Source: Diadema setosum
Lineage: Eukaryota > Echinodermata > Echinoidea > Diadematoida > Diadematidae
Direction: 5' to 3'
DNA length: 64,000 nt
Assembly (NCBI RefSeq): GCF_964275005.1
Contig: NC_092698.1
Location: 22,626,309-22,690,308 of the forward strand
The notes under the pieces are model-generated. The model made no database searches. It was given only the letters and a program-made list of their open reading frames with translations, and was not told the DNA's origin. Shown here in pieces: positions 24,654 to 44,700 of the stretch (the stretch's first letter is position 1; each line of letters opens with the position of its first letter). The translations under genes and the position numbers were made by a program.

Positions 24654-27379
24654 ATAGCGTTCTTCGATAGATGGTTGTCTTCATCTTATACCATTGACAC
24701 AATTGACTCACTTTTACATTCAGGAGCTATTCTGTTTATCATATACTACCGGTTGTATTTTAGTGCATTTTAATATTAATTACCTTACTCACTGTACAGC
24801 ACACCACATTCGATCATAAAAGCTGTTCACTAAGTAACCCATGCATGTAATATGGATCTTACTGTAAAATTATTGACTTTGAAGTGAGTGTGAGCATTAA
24901 TTTTGTTTCAACGATCGGACTCAGAAAGCAACAGGTAGAATTAAAAGAGTGCTCAGAAGCAAGCAAACACACGCAAAGAAGACTAAGTAAAACGGGAATG
25001 AATCTAAAAACTGTACCAGAAAACTCGCACTCTATAGCATTTTATGATGTAATGCTTCACAGATACAAGATATACAAATTCGTATAGAGCAACTATATCA
25101 CAGAAGTATGAAAGAATTGAAGTATTAAAAGGAAACGATAAGAATTCGACAACTAAATGAACTATACTTGTATTGGATGTAAGCAAGATGACGGGAAAAA
25201 AAGGCTCCTCTGATAAACCTGATTAAGACGCAGCTTGTCTTTCACTACCACATAGACCCACAGTAGCAATGTCACTCTTGTGTCTCATGTACATACTTTG
25301 TCTGCCATTTTTGTCTACGTAGGCCCCACACTCCCCAATACATGTAAAAGCAAACACCATCTCCGCTTTATTTATCAAACATAAGTTGTTAACTTATTCA
25401 TTTGGATGACACACGCTGGTAATCAATTATAAATGTTTTGCTATTGACGATGCTGGTTCCGCTATCACATGAGCATCCCCAGTCTCAAACCAAACAGCAA
25501 CAATGCAATGATGTCAATGTTTTATCATGATCGTAGGCCCTACATTATGTTAATTGCAGATGCGTAGATCCTTGGAGCTGACGTCGATAGATTAATTTTA
25601 TACACTAATGCGCTCATGTTACGTCTGCATTCACGTGATGAATAACCTTGCACATAAAACCTATCTGATAAAACTATGATCAAATCGCAACGTGCGTTGG
25701 GCACATCTGTTGCTAAGCCATTGTATAGGTGTGAAGAAATCGATTCGTCTTACAACACAGTGACTTAGAGTTCTGTGTAGTAGTCATCTACTTGAACCAC
25801 GGCTTACAGGTAATTCTGACCTTCGGTACCCCAGGCAAAATCAATGAAAATTCGGAGAGTTCAAAATGTAGTTTTATCGATCGTTCGCTTGTCGTTTGTA
25901 AGAAAAGGTGTCACCACCACTTCCCCGGCAATATCTTCTTTTACTCAACAAAGCAGGGCCGTGCTTAATTGGAATTGTACGCATTCGATGACTTTCTGAA
26001 ACTTCGCCTGGATCGCTGTGATACGAATCGCTTATCTCTGGACATTAACAGGGATAAAATCTCAGAATATTTAGTATCTGTCGCCACCACTCAAGACATT
26101 AACTACTGTTGAACGTGTTGAATATTATCATTTTACGGACCCTAATCACTACATGCCGACTGTATTATAGAGGGCATAAGTATAGCCTACCACAACTTTG
26201 CAAAGTTTGCAATGTGGAAGAGTGAAAGATGGGTAAAGGGTTGTCTATATACGTATATGAAGGTGGCCAAAAGAGACTTTGATAGAAGAATTTAACTATA
26301 GGGGTAAAAACAACACTAAAGTCTAGATTTAAATCACGGAGTCTTGTTACAAATCACCACCCATCCAAGAGAATTAAGAAAACGGAATAGCTTAAAAAAT
26401 GACTGTTAGTCGAGTCGTGGAAAACACCGTATGCGGTACAGAAGGCTTATAAGACAAGAAAGAATCGACTCTCTCGTACACCATCTGTGAGTCTGAGTCG
26501 ATAATGCCATTTTATAACGATAAGGTGTTCATCTCCTCCTCCACCCTTACAGATCTCTAGTGTCCCGGATGATGTGTGGAGAACGCTGATCTGAAGACAC
26601 ACTCTTGGCCACGATGTTTCTCTCTCACTGGAAAGGCAACATCAAGTACAACTTCTGAAGAGACAAAATAATTAAAGCAACGAAAGATGACGAGTTCAAA
26701 GTTTCCTCCCCTCTCATCAGTGAGTATTGTTTTGAGGATTTTAGTTTCCTCTTTTTCCGGACTTTAGGGCATTTTATAATGCGATCGTTCTTGGAGCATG
26801 GTGGAGTATCCAACACATTGTCAAGTTGATTCTGTTCTTCATTGATTCGTTGATTGATACGTCCTTTGGTGCAGTTCGTGTTTTTACTCTTTAAGCTTTT
26901 TCGTTTTAGCCAGTCATTTCTCTCCGTTCATTGTTTTCCTTTATGCATTCGTACATAAACTGAAACTTTCTAGCAAAGCATTATGCACTTTCTCTTCATT
27001 CAAATCACAATTTCATCAACTGCGGCAACAATCTCAACTTTGCTCTTTGTTCAATACTAGCAAATATGTTTGGATCAGTTTTTTGATCAATTATTCCTTC
27101 AGTTTGCATATTCTTTGACTTTTGATGATGTGCAGTCTTGTTTTGAAAATGCCATTATTATGACAAAGGATTCACATATTTTATCAGCTGCAACAGTATT
27201 TTTTTCTCATATATTTTTCCGTCCTCTGTAAGAAATCCATGTTGTATTTTGTGATTTAGAGAGATGTACATCTTTAAATATATTATATAAATAAAGATGT
27301 ATGCTAAACGTTGCTTCTTTTCCTGTAAGATTACCATCGAGATGCTTTGTTACTTCATGTGATTTTTTTTTCTCTACAG

Positions 27380-35411
<8,032 letters not shown>

Positions 35412-36387
35412 AAGAACCGATTCTGGATGGATGATGACATGGACGTTACTTTTGCCGCCATTGATTGCAGAGGAGAATGATAGATTGCGATAGCAACCTC
35501 AAAGACAAAAATTATCTGCATGGTGTTAATGCGTGCGAGATGTGGACACGATGTACAGAAAAAACAGAAACAAAAAACAAAACACAATTGCTGATCGATA
35601 TTCCATAGATCAACTATTGATAGTGTTCATCAGCTTGAACGTCTGGATATTGAAAATTCAACGTCAGATTAGACTACACTTTGTATGCCACTACATCAAA
35701 GATAAAGAGTACATGTAGTTGTGTGGGGGTGGTTACCAGACGTTAATGTGGCAATTAGTAATAACTGTGATTGCAACGGCAGGAAATGAGAAAATTTTGA
35801 AGATTGACAATCAAAGGTCATATAGACGATATTCGTCAGACCGATGGATGATTATTGTTTCGGAGAGCCATCCCTTCAGTGCGACTTGCTACGTGATACT
35901 ATAACGTCGGACGCTGTACAGGGCTGAATGAGAAATAATGGAATCTATAAACCAACTTTTTATCACCACCTGCCTTATTATACGTCCGACTTCAATGAAA
36001 CGTCTACTAGTTGGTCTTAGGTATTCCTCTGTTTATCAACTTAAAATGGAGGTTAAATAGTGGGCTACAAGTACTAAAAGTTTCCGGGAATGAATATCAC
36101 TTGTACATGTACATGTATTAGAACATCGCTCTGGCGAGATCTCGACTCCATTATACCCGAACTTCTTCTCATCCAGGCAGCTATATATATATATATATAT
36201 ATGACGTCATCACCTCACAGGTGCCCAACTGACCTAGATACACAAATCTGAGATAAATGTTCTTGTATAATCGAACAGAAATCAATAGGCCTGCTATCCT
36301 GAAACCAGAGAGAAGTTGTCAATGAAAACGCGTGTATCAAGACTGCATTTCTTCAGAAGTGTAAATATATGACAGGCAAGGGTTACA

Positions 36388-36393
36388 AATAAA
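36388..36393 (+). promoter_or_regulatory. Candidate poly(A) signal of the ankyrin/CAAX gene
   Basis: AATAAA lies about 980 bp after the stop at 35411 on the same strand, before the next repeat. Other sites may be used. Confidence 0.3.
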
Positions 36394-36740
36394 AGTCACA
36401 TTCAATGTGATTCTTTGCCAGACATTCGAGATCGGGATTTCTGTTCATTCATACCCTCTGGAGTTGCCTTGAATTTAATTGAACTCTGAAAACTAACCGT
36501 TTTTCAAGAGGAGTGACAAGAATGACATTTCGCTTCAGCATTACTTGTTTTTTTTTTTGGGTTTTTTTTTTTTTTCAGATGAAAAGATGGGGTTAGAATA
36601 ATCATGAATTTGTGTGAGTGTGTATGTATGTATGTATGTGTGTGTGCGTGCGTGTGCGTGCGTGCTGGTTCAGAGCAAAGCACGCGTAGTGGGGTGGGCG
36701 GGGAAAGTGATGGGGAGAAAGATGAGCAATTCGAGTTCTG

Positions 36741-36960
36741 CAGTCAAATCCTGTTATAACGAGGTCCTCGGGATCAGCAGTTTTCTTTCGTTATATCGAA
36801 ATTTCATTATAATCGAACGAATTTGGAACAATAAAAACATATTAGTGGATAATGTTTGGGCGGATAATGTTTGAGCGGATGTTTGGGATTTAATTTTTGC
36901 GCCGTTGTCTTTTTTCGTTTGATTTTCGTTATAACCGCGTTCGTTATAACGGGAGTGCAC
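36741..36960. mobile_element. Pogo/Tigger-type MITE, copy 2
   Basis: The left end CAGTCAAATCCTGTTATAAC and right end GTTATAACGGGAGTGCAC are inverted. Internally cgttatatcgaaatttcatt and ttcgttataaccgcg match the theme of the copy at 10937-11121. Confidence 0.75.
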
Positions 36961-38810
36961 TATACTTACACGGACTCATCTTTCAGAGATCACGACGACC
37001 AGTGTACCTGCTAATCACTATAATGTGTATACATTTTGTACCAGTGGTCAATAATCATTTCACCACATGACTTTAAAAAACGCTCTAATGACACTTACCA
37101 CAGAAATGAGTGTAGACAAAATTTCAAATTCCAAATCATCTCATCTTTAATCAGCTGAAAACATTCCCTGCTACATGTATTTATCATTCAAGTCGTGTAA
37201 AATGACCTAGCTACAATGTACGTCTGTCAAGACAGTATGGTTGTTACACAGGACGTGACTTGCTCTGTACGTTTACCATGCTTGCATCTGAAGTACAGGA
37301 AAAAAAAATAGGAAAGAACATCTCACAGACCCTGCTCTTTGGTGTAAAAACCTTGAAGAATCTTTTGACGCGAGAACATGATCAATGATTCAATCACTAC
37401 TTTTAGGTCTTTGCCATGAACAGCAAAACTCCCCCCATATTGAGTCTCTCCCATGCAGTACATTATCTTCATGCTGACTCTTGTCCCATGCTCCACTGGT
37501 GAAACAGCATGTGTTTCACAGCTCTCAGAAGATATGGACCTACTATAAAACACATGGGAGCTTTTGTTCTTTCATTCAAAGTGTGACAGGCAAGGGATAG
37601 CCCCTCTCTACCCCCCCCCCCCCCACACCATCTTCCCTTTATCTACTGGTGTCTTATTCTTCATTATACATGCCAAAAATGACTTCTACCCTTTCGTTAA
37701 ACAATCTCTTCTCTATGCTGTCGTTGAGTTTTTGTCCCACTATAAAAGAAATGTATCCAAGAGAGGTTCAGACAGCAGCTCAGGTCATGGAAATATGAAC
37801 CCTTATGACCTTGAGATAGATGGGGAGGGGGGGGGGGGGGGGGTACAGATTCACAACATCAACACCTACAGTACTGTAGACACCTGTTGGTTTTTTTCCA
37901 CCTGTCACCCCGTCTTGGGATTTGCATTGAATGGGTGACAAACCCGGTATGAATAAGTCCCATTTGGTCCATGTCTGTGCACTTGCGCCATTCTAGAACA
38001 CTACATGTACATGTATGATACATCTGCAATACACGAGTTCGCAAAAGCAAACCTAAAAGCTAAGCCCTAGAGCTGTTCTTCCCTACACTGACAAAGATGA
38101 AATCAAAATGACAACATACATATGTATTAACTGTAACACCACCTAGTATTTCATGTAATGTGCTCTACCACAATTACCTTCATCAGACTATCCTTCCATT
38201 TCTGTTTTTTTTTTTCTTTTTGCTTTTACACAACAGTGCTCTACAAATAGTCATCAATACAGAGGTGAATTAAAATGAAGGATTTGCTAAAGACATTGAA
38301 CTTGCCGTACAAACTGCCCTCCTGGTACCTATATACACTTTTGTCACACTCTCACATTCTGCAATCACTTGAACAGCGAGGAACAATTTGACATACCAAA
38401 TATGTCTGGAATTTACACAGCATGTGTAAGTTACGAGATACATGTATAATCACAAAGAATTAGATATATCTACTCAATTAAAGGAAAAAAAAACAACACA
38501 ACTGCATTTCCATGCCTACTATACAAAATAGGTGTCTTCCGTGTCTATTTACAAGTTTCAATAAATGATTTCAAACAAGGTAGAATGACATTTACATCTC
38601 TGAAAAGACTGCAAAAGACACTAATAATATCAGATTCATCTTTTTCTTCTGCCACAGAAACAAACAGTGAAGAAGAATTACAGACCAATCAGCCAAACTA
38701 CACACATTTTAAACACACACAAAATATCTACGACAAGACACCACTGATTGTGCTGCTTGCATATGGATCATCTACCAAACTAACATACATGTACCCCCCA
38801 GGACTCAAAA

Positions 38811-39010
38811 CTAGCAATGCCCAATGGCCCGGGGCCACTAAAATTGTTGTCGGGCTACCAAATTTATTTTTAGTGGCCCAATCAGACAATGAAGATTCAA
38901 ATCAGATTGTTTCTGCTGCTTTTATTTCGGGCCACAATATATCTTTTTCAGGCTACCAATATTTCATATCTAAGATTTAAGTGGCCCAAATGGGCCACCA
39001 GGGTAAAAAG
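38811..39010. repeat. Possible MITE with GGCCCA/TGGGCC ends
   Basis: caatggcccggggccactaa at the left and gtggcccaaatgggccacca at the right are partly inverted, and ttagtggcccaatcag lies inside. The boundaries are uncertain. Confidence 0.4.
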
Positions 39011-39472
39011 TCTTAAAGATTCATCCCTGACCCCTAAACCACTTTATGTTCTAAATAGAAATGTGTACTCATATTTCAGACAATTAACAGAGAACATCAA
39101 TACTCATGCAACAGGAATGGAAATCTACAAAGGACCCTGGCATTCAGCGCCATTTCTGCAGTGTATCCAAAATTTTACACATAACCCCACCAAGACAGTG
39201 TCCATATGATATCATCAATGCTTGCCCAAAGATTACATCAGCCGAATCTAGAGAAACACTTTGCAGAGTATATCTTGACATTCATCCAACTGGAGATTTT
39301 CAACTGTTCACTTCAGGCTGGCCTGACACCATGACATAGAGAAAGAAATATGCATATACATGTAGCTTTGACATATCATACAACTGAGTGAAGTTCATAC
39401 AATATGTAATATTGTGGCCAACAATGCATTTGTTCCTTGGTGATGTAAGGAAGTCAGTTTCTTAACACACAA

Positions 39473-40182
39473 TGGGTGATTTCAAGTTCAGCGCTAGTGC
39501 TATCTCAGCACGAGCACCAGTGATAAAACCGAACTTGAAATCACGTCAATGTTGGGAATTGAACTCAAAATCATGACATATTTCTGGTAGTTGGTGCTTG
39601 GCTCAGTGTTGAATGTCGTCTGCTGAACCGAGTTCTGTTGTTTGTGTTAGTCATTTACGTGCTTTTTCCCCATTGACTAACACTAGCCCTAGGAATTATC
39701 CTCTTTGTCATTTCAAGTTCACTGCTGGTGTTTGCGTTGCCGTGCTAGACCCGCAGTCACTTCTATAATAGATGCACGTTTTATGTGCATAGTCTATGCT
39801 AATATGATGGTCGTCCATGTAACATGCAAGAATGCTCTGGACATGGCTACATAAATCTGAACCGGGGAGCAAAATTGAGAGCGTTGTACAAATGTATTTT
39901 GTTAAAGGGACAAAATTTGTGGCATTTTATACTGTTAATCTTCCTCATTGTGTATCTGTAACTGAGCAGTCATGGCTGCATCTTTTAATATTTGATTGTA
40001 ATCACATGCGATAATTTTTTTCGTCACACAATTCTTGTGGACTTCGCGGTGGTGCGATGCTAGCACCTAGTGTTGGGATCGATAATTTTTATCGGTATTG
40101 CTTCGTTAATCTGATGGAGCTCGATTTAAGGCAGTTGGATGGGAGACAGCACTAGCACTAGCACCAAACCTGAAATCACCCA
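39473..40182. mobile_element. MITE-like element with TGGGTGATTTCA ends
   Basis: Left tgggtgatttcaagttcagc, then gctagtgctatctc, is inverted at the right (gagacagcactagcactagc, then accaaacctgaaatcaccca). A further inverted pair (gtgttagtcattt / attgactaacac) lies inside. Confidence 0.75.
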
Positions 40183-40263
40183 CTGACACCTGAAATACCT
40201 GCTTTTGGAGTAGTCGGCAATTGTGGTCTCTGGTGAATAATTCTTCTTCTGTAACATACTACT

Positions 40264-40401
40264 GGGGGGCGTTTCATCAACGAGTTCGTCGGAGGTTTTC
40301 ACCGACAAATTTTCTATCAGCCAATCAGACGCAAGGATTTCAGTAGCTTTTAACAGTTGTCGGTGTAAATCACCGACAAAAAGTTTCATGAAACACCCCC
40401 C
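40264..40401. mobile_element. CCAAT-core palindromic MITE, copy 2
   Basis: Ends ggggggcgtttcatcaacga and its counterpart at the right (tttcatgaaacacccccc) are inverted. The centre reads cagccaatcagacgcaagga, then tttcag. Confidence 0.8.
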
Positions 40402-40402
40402 T

Positions 40403-40647
40403 GTACTGTATACGCCGAATATTTTGTGAGGTTTTTATTTTTGCGAATTTCGCGAGTCAGGTGCTATTCGCGAAATTAAAAGACATGCGAAAATATTCAC
40501 TCTGATCCCGATGTGGATGTGATGTACGCATATACATTTCTCCATTCAGTACAGGACTCCACAATCGCAATTAAACCACTCGCGAAATTGTCGGGGATTC
40601 CCGATTCGCGAAAATTTAGACTTGCGAAATATATGGCGTATACAGTA
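40403..40647. mobile_element. TTCGCG-rich MITE, (G)TACTGTATACGCC ends, copy 2
   Basis: Left tactgtatacgcc and right ggcgtatacagta are inverted; the interior has the same ttcgcga/cgcgaaat repeats as the element at 15567-15792. It begins directly at the end of another MITE (40264-40401). Confidence 0.8.
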
Positions 40648-41752
40648 TGCTGCACTATACAATGTACCAACTATATCACAGGAACTGAATTTCTAAATCA
40701 GTCAGCACTCTGCAGGAATACATGTACAAATATGTACATCTATTTATGGTATCTGGGTACATACTTATTGGGCAGGTATTTTCCTTATAAACTTTGTAGT
40801 GAACAAGAAACACTATGAAAGTGACAATACTCATACACTTAAAGAAAATGAACACTTTATACAATGACATGGCACCTCTTTGCACTAAATATTATCATTA
40901 TTATTATTCTTATTTTTTTTTTTTTTGCATACACACTGCACAGTGAGTCACAAAACAACAAAAAATACGCATAGGCTCTTGCGGTAATACGTCCACACGT
41001 TAGACATTTAAACAACCATATCCTCCAAAGTGAACATACTACTCTTCTCAAATTTGAAGCAGCAAATCAATTTGGTGCCACATCTTGTGACAAAGTGACC
41101 TCAGATGCTGTAAATATTGATGTTGAAATGTGGTCCTGAATGCAATTTTGTCGTGATCTGTTTGCCAAAAATGACTTGCTGAAGGCACATTTCATAATAC
41201 ATGCCAAAATCAATACAGCTTCTATTCATTGCAAGTTATGGTTAAATTAACAAATCAATTAACAAATCAAAAATCAATCTTCTAAATAAAGAGAGATGCA
41301 TCATAATAAAACTCTTGAAGTATTTCTGGGAAGTTGCAATATTTTGGCTTTACAAAATTTCTGTACAAATGTTTTCCAATCCCTGTTCAAATGTCTAAGA
41401 AAGAGCCTCTTACTGACCAGGTGAAAACATGCATTCGATGAAAGGGGAAAAAATCAAAATAGATGGGGGGAAAAAAAGATGAGGATTTATCTTTCATCTA
41501 GCAATACTGTACATAATATGCAAATCTTATTTGAATTTCTTGCTCAGTTACATATGCCTCAAACTACTACAGCTTCTACTGCTACACACTGACACTTTGG
41601 ATTCATATGGTGAAAAATATAGATGTACATTGTACATGTAAGACCAAAATAGTAAATCAAAATCTATGGCCTTTGTACAGGGACATGGAGGTGGACCTTT
41701 TAACTGAGAGACAATATAACAAACATACAGACAAATGCACAGCTATGGAAAA

Positions 41753-44700
41753 CTATATCCTACCAGCCCTGGGTTTCGACACTGAGAAAAAGCTACGGAG
41801 TACAATGACCTCTCCAATACCTATGATAAGAATTAAGATAAACTCCCCGAGAGACCACAATTGAACCCTCTGGTTGAGGCCCTCGGCTCTTGATCTGCCC
41901 TTGGCCTCCCGTAATCTGTAGTGTGTCTGGAAGTTGATGACTGCTTTCAAAGCCTCATGGATTGTCACACACGATGTCTCCAGCTGCAGAGGTGCAGAAA
42001 AGAAATCCAAATAGGCACAAAAAATGTAATAAATTAGAGAATCAAAAATAAAAGTACATGCCATTACATGTATATGCATGAACAAGCTCAATGCTTAGTA
42101 TACCCATCTGTTGCTAAAACCAAAAACTGAAGCTAATGGATGGTCAGGAGCATGGTGGAAAACTGAATGATAGATGGCAAATGTACATCCAGAAACTGAA
42201 TTTTTGCATAGTGCTGCAGATAAAAGGATGTGATTGTTAGTTTAAAGGGACTGTACAATACTGGTTGCGGTGAGGATTGAGGTTTACAACATTTTTTTTT
42301 GGTAAGATAATGAGAAATCTCTTATGAAATATGAAAGAGCATGTAATTTCAAGAAGAATTCAACATTTATTTGATGAAAATTAGCCTTGAAATGGTTGAG
42401 ATATCAAGAAAAAGCAATCCTAATAAAGTTGACAGGCCACAACTTTTATTAGGATCTCTTTGTTTTACCTTGTTTTTTTTTTTTTTTTTAGATATCTCAG
42501 TTATGCTCTTTCACATTTCATAGAGTGGTTTCTATTAATGAACTTGTATGTTGCAAGCTGAATCCTCACCTAAACCAGTACTGTACAGTACCTCTAAAAT
42601 GACATGAACATTCCTCATACCAAAGAAGAGTACAAACAGATAATGCTGTCAAAATTTTCACAATGTAGAAAGTACAGTGTATACATACAATGGTTTGAGT
42701 GACAAAATGTACTCTGTATACAAGTGTATTTTCCCAGTTCTAAAAAGTAGATTATATCTTCATACACCAGTATTGTAATGTATTAGACTATTCAAACAAA
42801 ACAATTCTTCAAAATGAATATAAGATGTACTACAGATATGTACATTGCACATGTCTGAAAATCTGTTAGACAAGTTCTTCTGATCATGATCTCAAGTTTT
42901 GCTACCAGCAGGTGTGGCCAAGTTTGGTTCAATATACCCATGTACAATCTACCTCTTAGGAAGTTCACTCATCATATACACAGTGTTCATACATATATTT
43001 TTCCTTCTTTTGGACATCCAAAGATGTCTCCTGCCTTCTTTGCCAAGGAGAAGCTGCAGCAAAAAATTGAATACTGGGATGTATTAAAGTACCGGGTAAG
43101 TCAGTCATTTTCAAACATGCTTCAAAACAGCAAATGACATCTATTCATCATCATGTCTGAACATGACACTTTATAGAGTTCTCAAATAAGTGTGTCAGAT
43201 AATGTCATATTGCTACATTGATGGATGCTGAAATGACTCTGCTCCGTTTTTAAAGCTCTGCTCTTTAGAGTTAGATGGCCATGACAAGATACCCACCTGG
43301 GTTAATGCTGTTGCATGGGCCCCAATGTCTCGGATCAGGGGGTCGTCATCCCCAGCGACAAAATCAAAGTAGACGGTTTTATGGGCGAACGTTGAGAACT
43401 CATTGCTGAAGCAGAACTCCACAACGCCTGTCTGGTCAGCTGTCCAGGTGAAGGTATCATACTGCTTCCTCTTCTCCTTGTACACCACGGCTCCACTGGG
43501 GGACTTCAATACTGCATCAACATCATACTGGCCACCTGTCACAACCTGTTGTGTGCATGAAAGAAAAACATAATTGCCAAGTGAGATTCACTGAAATGCG
43601 AATACACAACATGTCATCTGAAGTATCAAAAGTAACAAAAAAAAAAAAAAGTATGCACAATGTTTAATTATCACATCATTTCAAGTGTTTAGATTGTTGA
43701 AGACTTCTTTCTTGTTCACTGCAAAGCTTACTGTGGACACACAATTTTATCTAAATGAACGACAATCACGCAACAGCTGGAATACCACCTCATAGAATTA
43801 GTGTATTGGCACCCGCGCCAAAGTTTCACTGTGCGCAAACCATACAGGTTTGTAGCAGGCGGTCGAATTTTGGATGGCATTATGGTCGAATTATGGGCGG
43901 CTTACAATATATACAGTGATACAACACTTGTAGAGAAATCAAGTTACAGGTACTTTATAGAGAGTAAATTGTGTAGCATGTGCACTACAAAAATATGGGA
44001 TATGGAATATTTCTAGAAACTTGAAGTCAATGAATTTTGTCAAACAGTTAAATTTAGGCCTACTCTAACCACAGGGCGCTCTACAATGTATATTACAGAG
44101 TTACAATGTACAGTGTATACTGTTACCAGGCCTACTCGAGTTTACAATTTTAAGAATAGTGTACGGTACATGTAGATATCAAATGACAATGTGTAGTATG
44201 CTTGGGCCTACAACTTACTGACTGCTTTTTGATTAAATACATTTGTGCCTCTGTATCTTAGAAAATATTCCTCAGTTTCCCCTTGATATCATGTCTATGG
44301 CAGAAAATACAGTAGACTCAAATTCCAGGTTAAGACTGTTAACTTGTATCACACATGTACGCACGGAATTCTCGGTGACAAATGCAAATTTTGTGACATG
44401 CTTTACTGTATGCCGGTGCAAGCTCATCATTTTAATTGACCACCTGTATGTCTCATTCATAAAGCACATAACTCTAGTGAATGGCAAAGACGTGTAATCA
44501 TGATCATGTGTATCAACTATTAAAATGAGGATTTTCTTCACTTTTTTTCCTCCCGTTTCCTCAGGTTATTTACCTGTAACCCCCTCATCATTTCTCATGA
44601 TTTGTATTCGTGTTCAAATGTTCCAGCTCCCAGTGTATTGCACCCCGTTCCACGTGTACAAGTGTACTTTTGATTTTAGGTCTATATGCGAGAAAGCAGT

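Larger units (their letters stand above)
22056..27379. other. Upstream region or 5' intron of the ankyrin gene
   Basis: Outside the repeats listed, no convincing exon. If 21606-21980 is the first exon, this is intron 1. Confidence 0.4.
35412..41752. other. Convergent 3' flanks of the ankyrin and TMED7 genes
   Basis: The two genes point toward each other, so this holds both 3' UTRs plus the listed MITEs. No further coding exon was recognised; C-, G- and A-homopolymers occur at 37607-37624 and 37825-37842. Confidence 0.5.

Noticed and set aside
37564-37938. 124-codon plus-strand frame near the TMED7 3' flank
   Set aside because: Runs through C and G homopolymers, has no splice borders and no recognisable domain.
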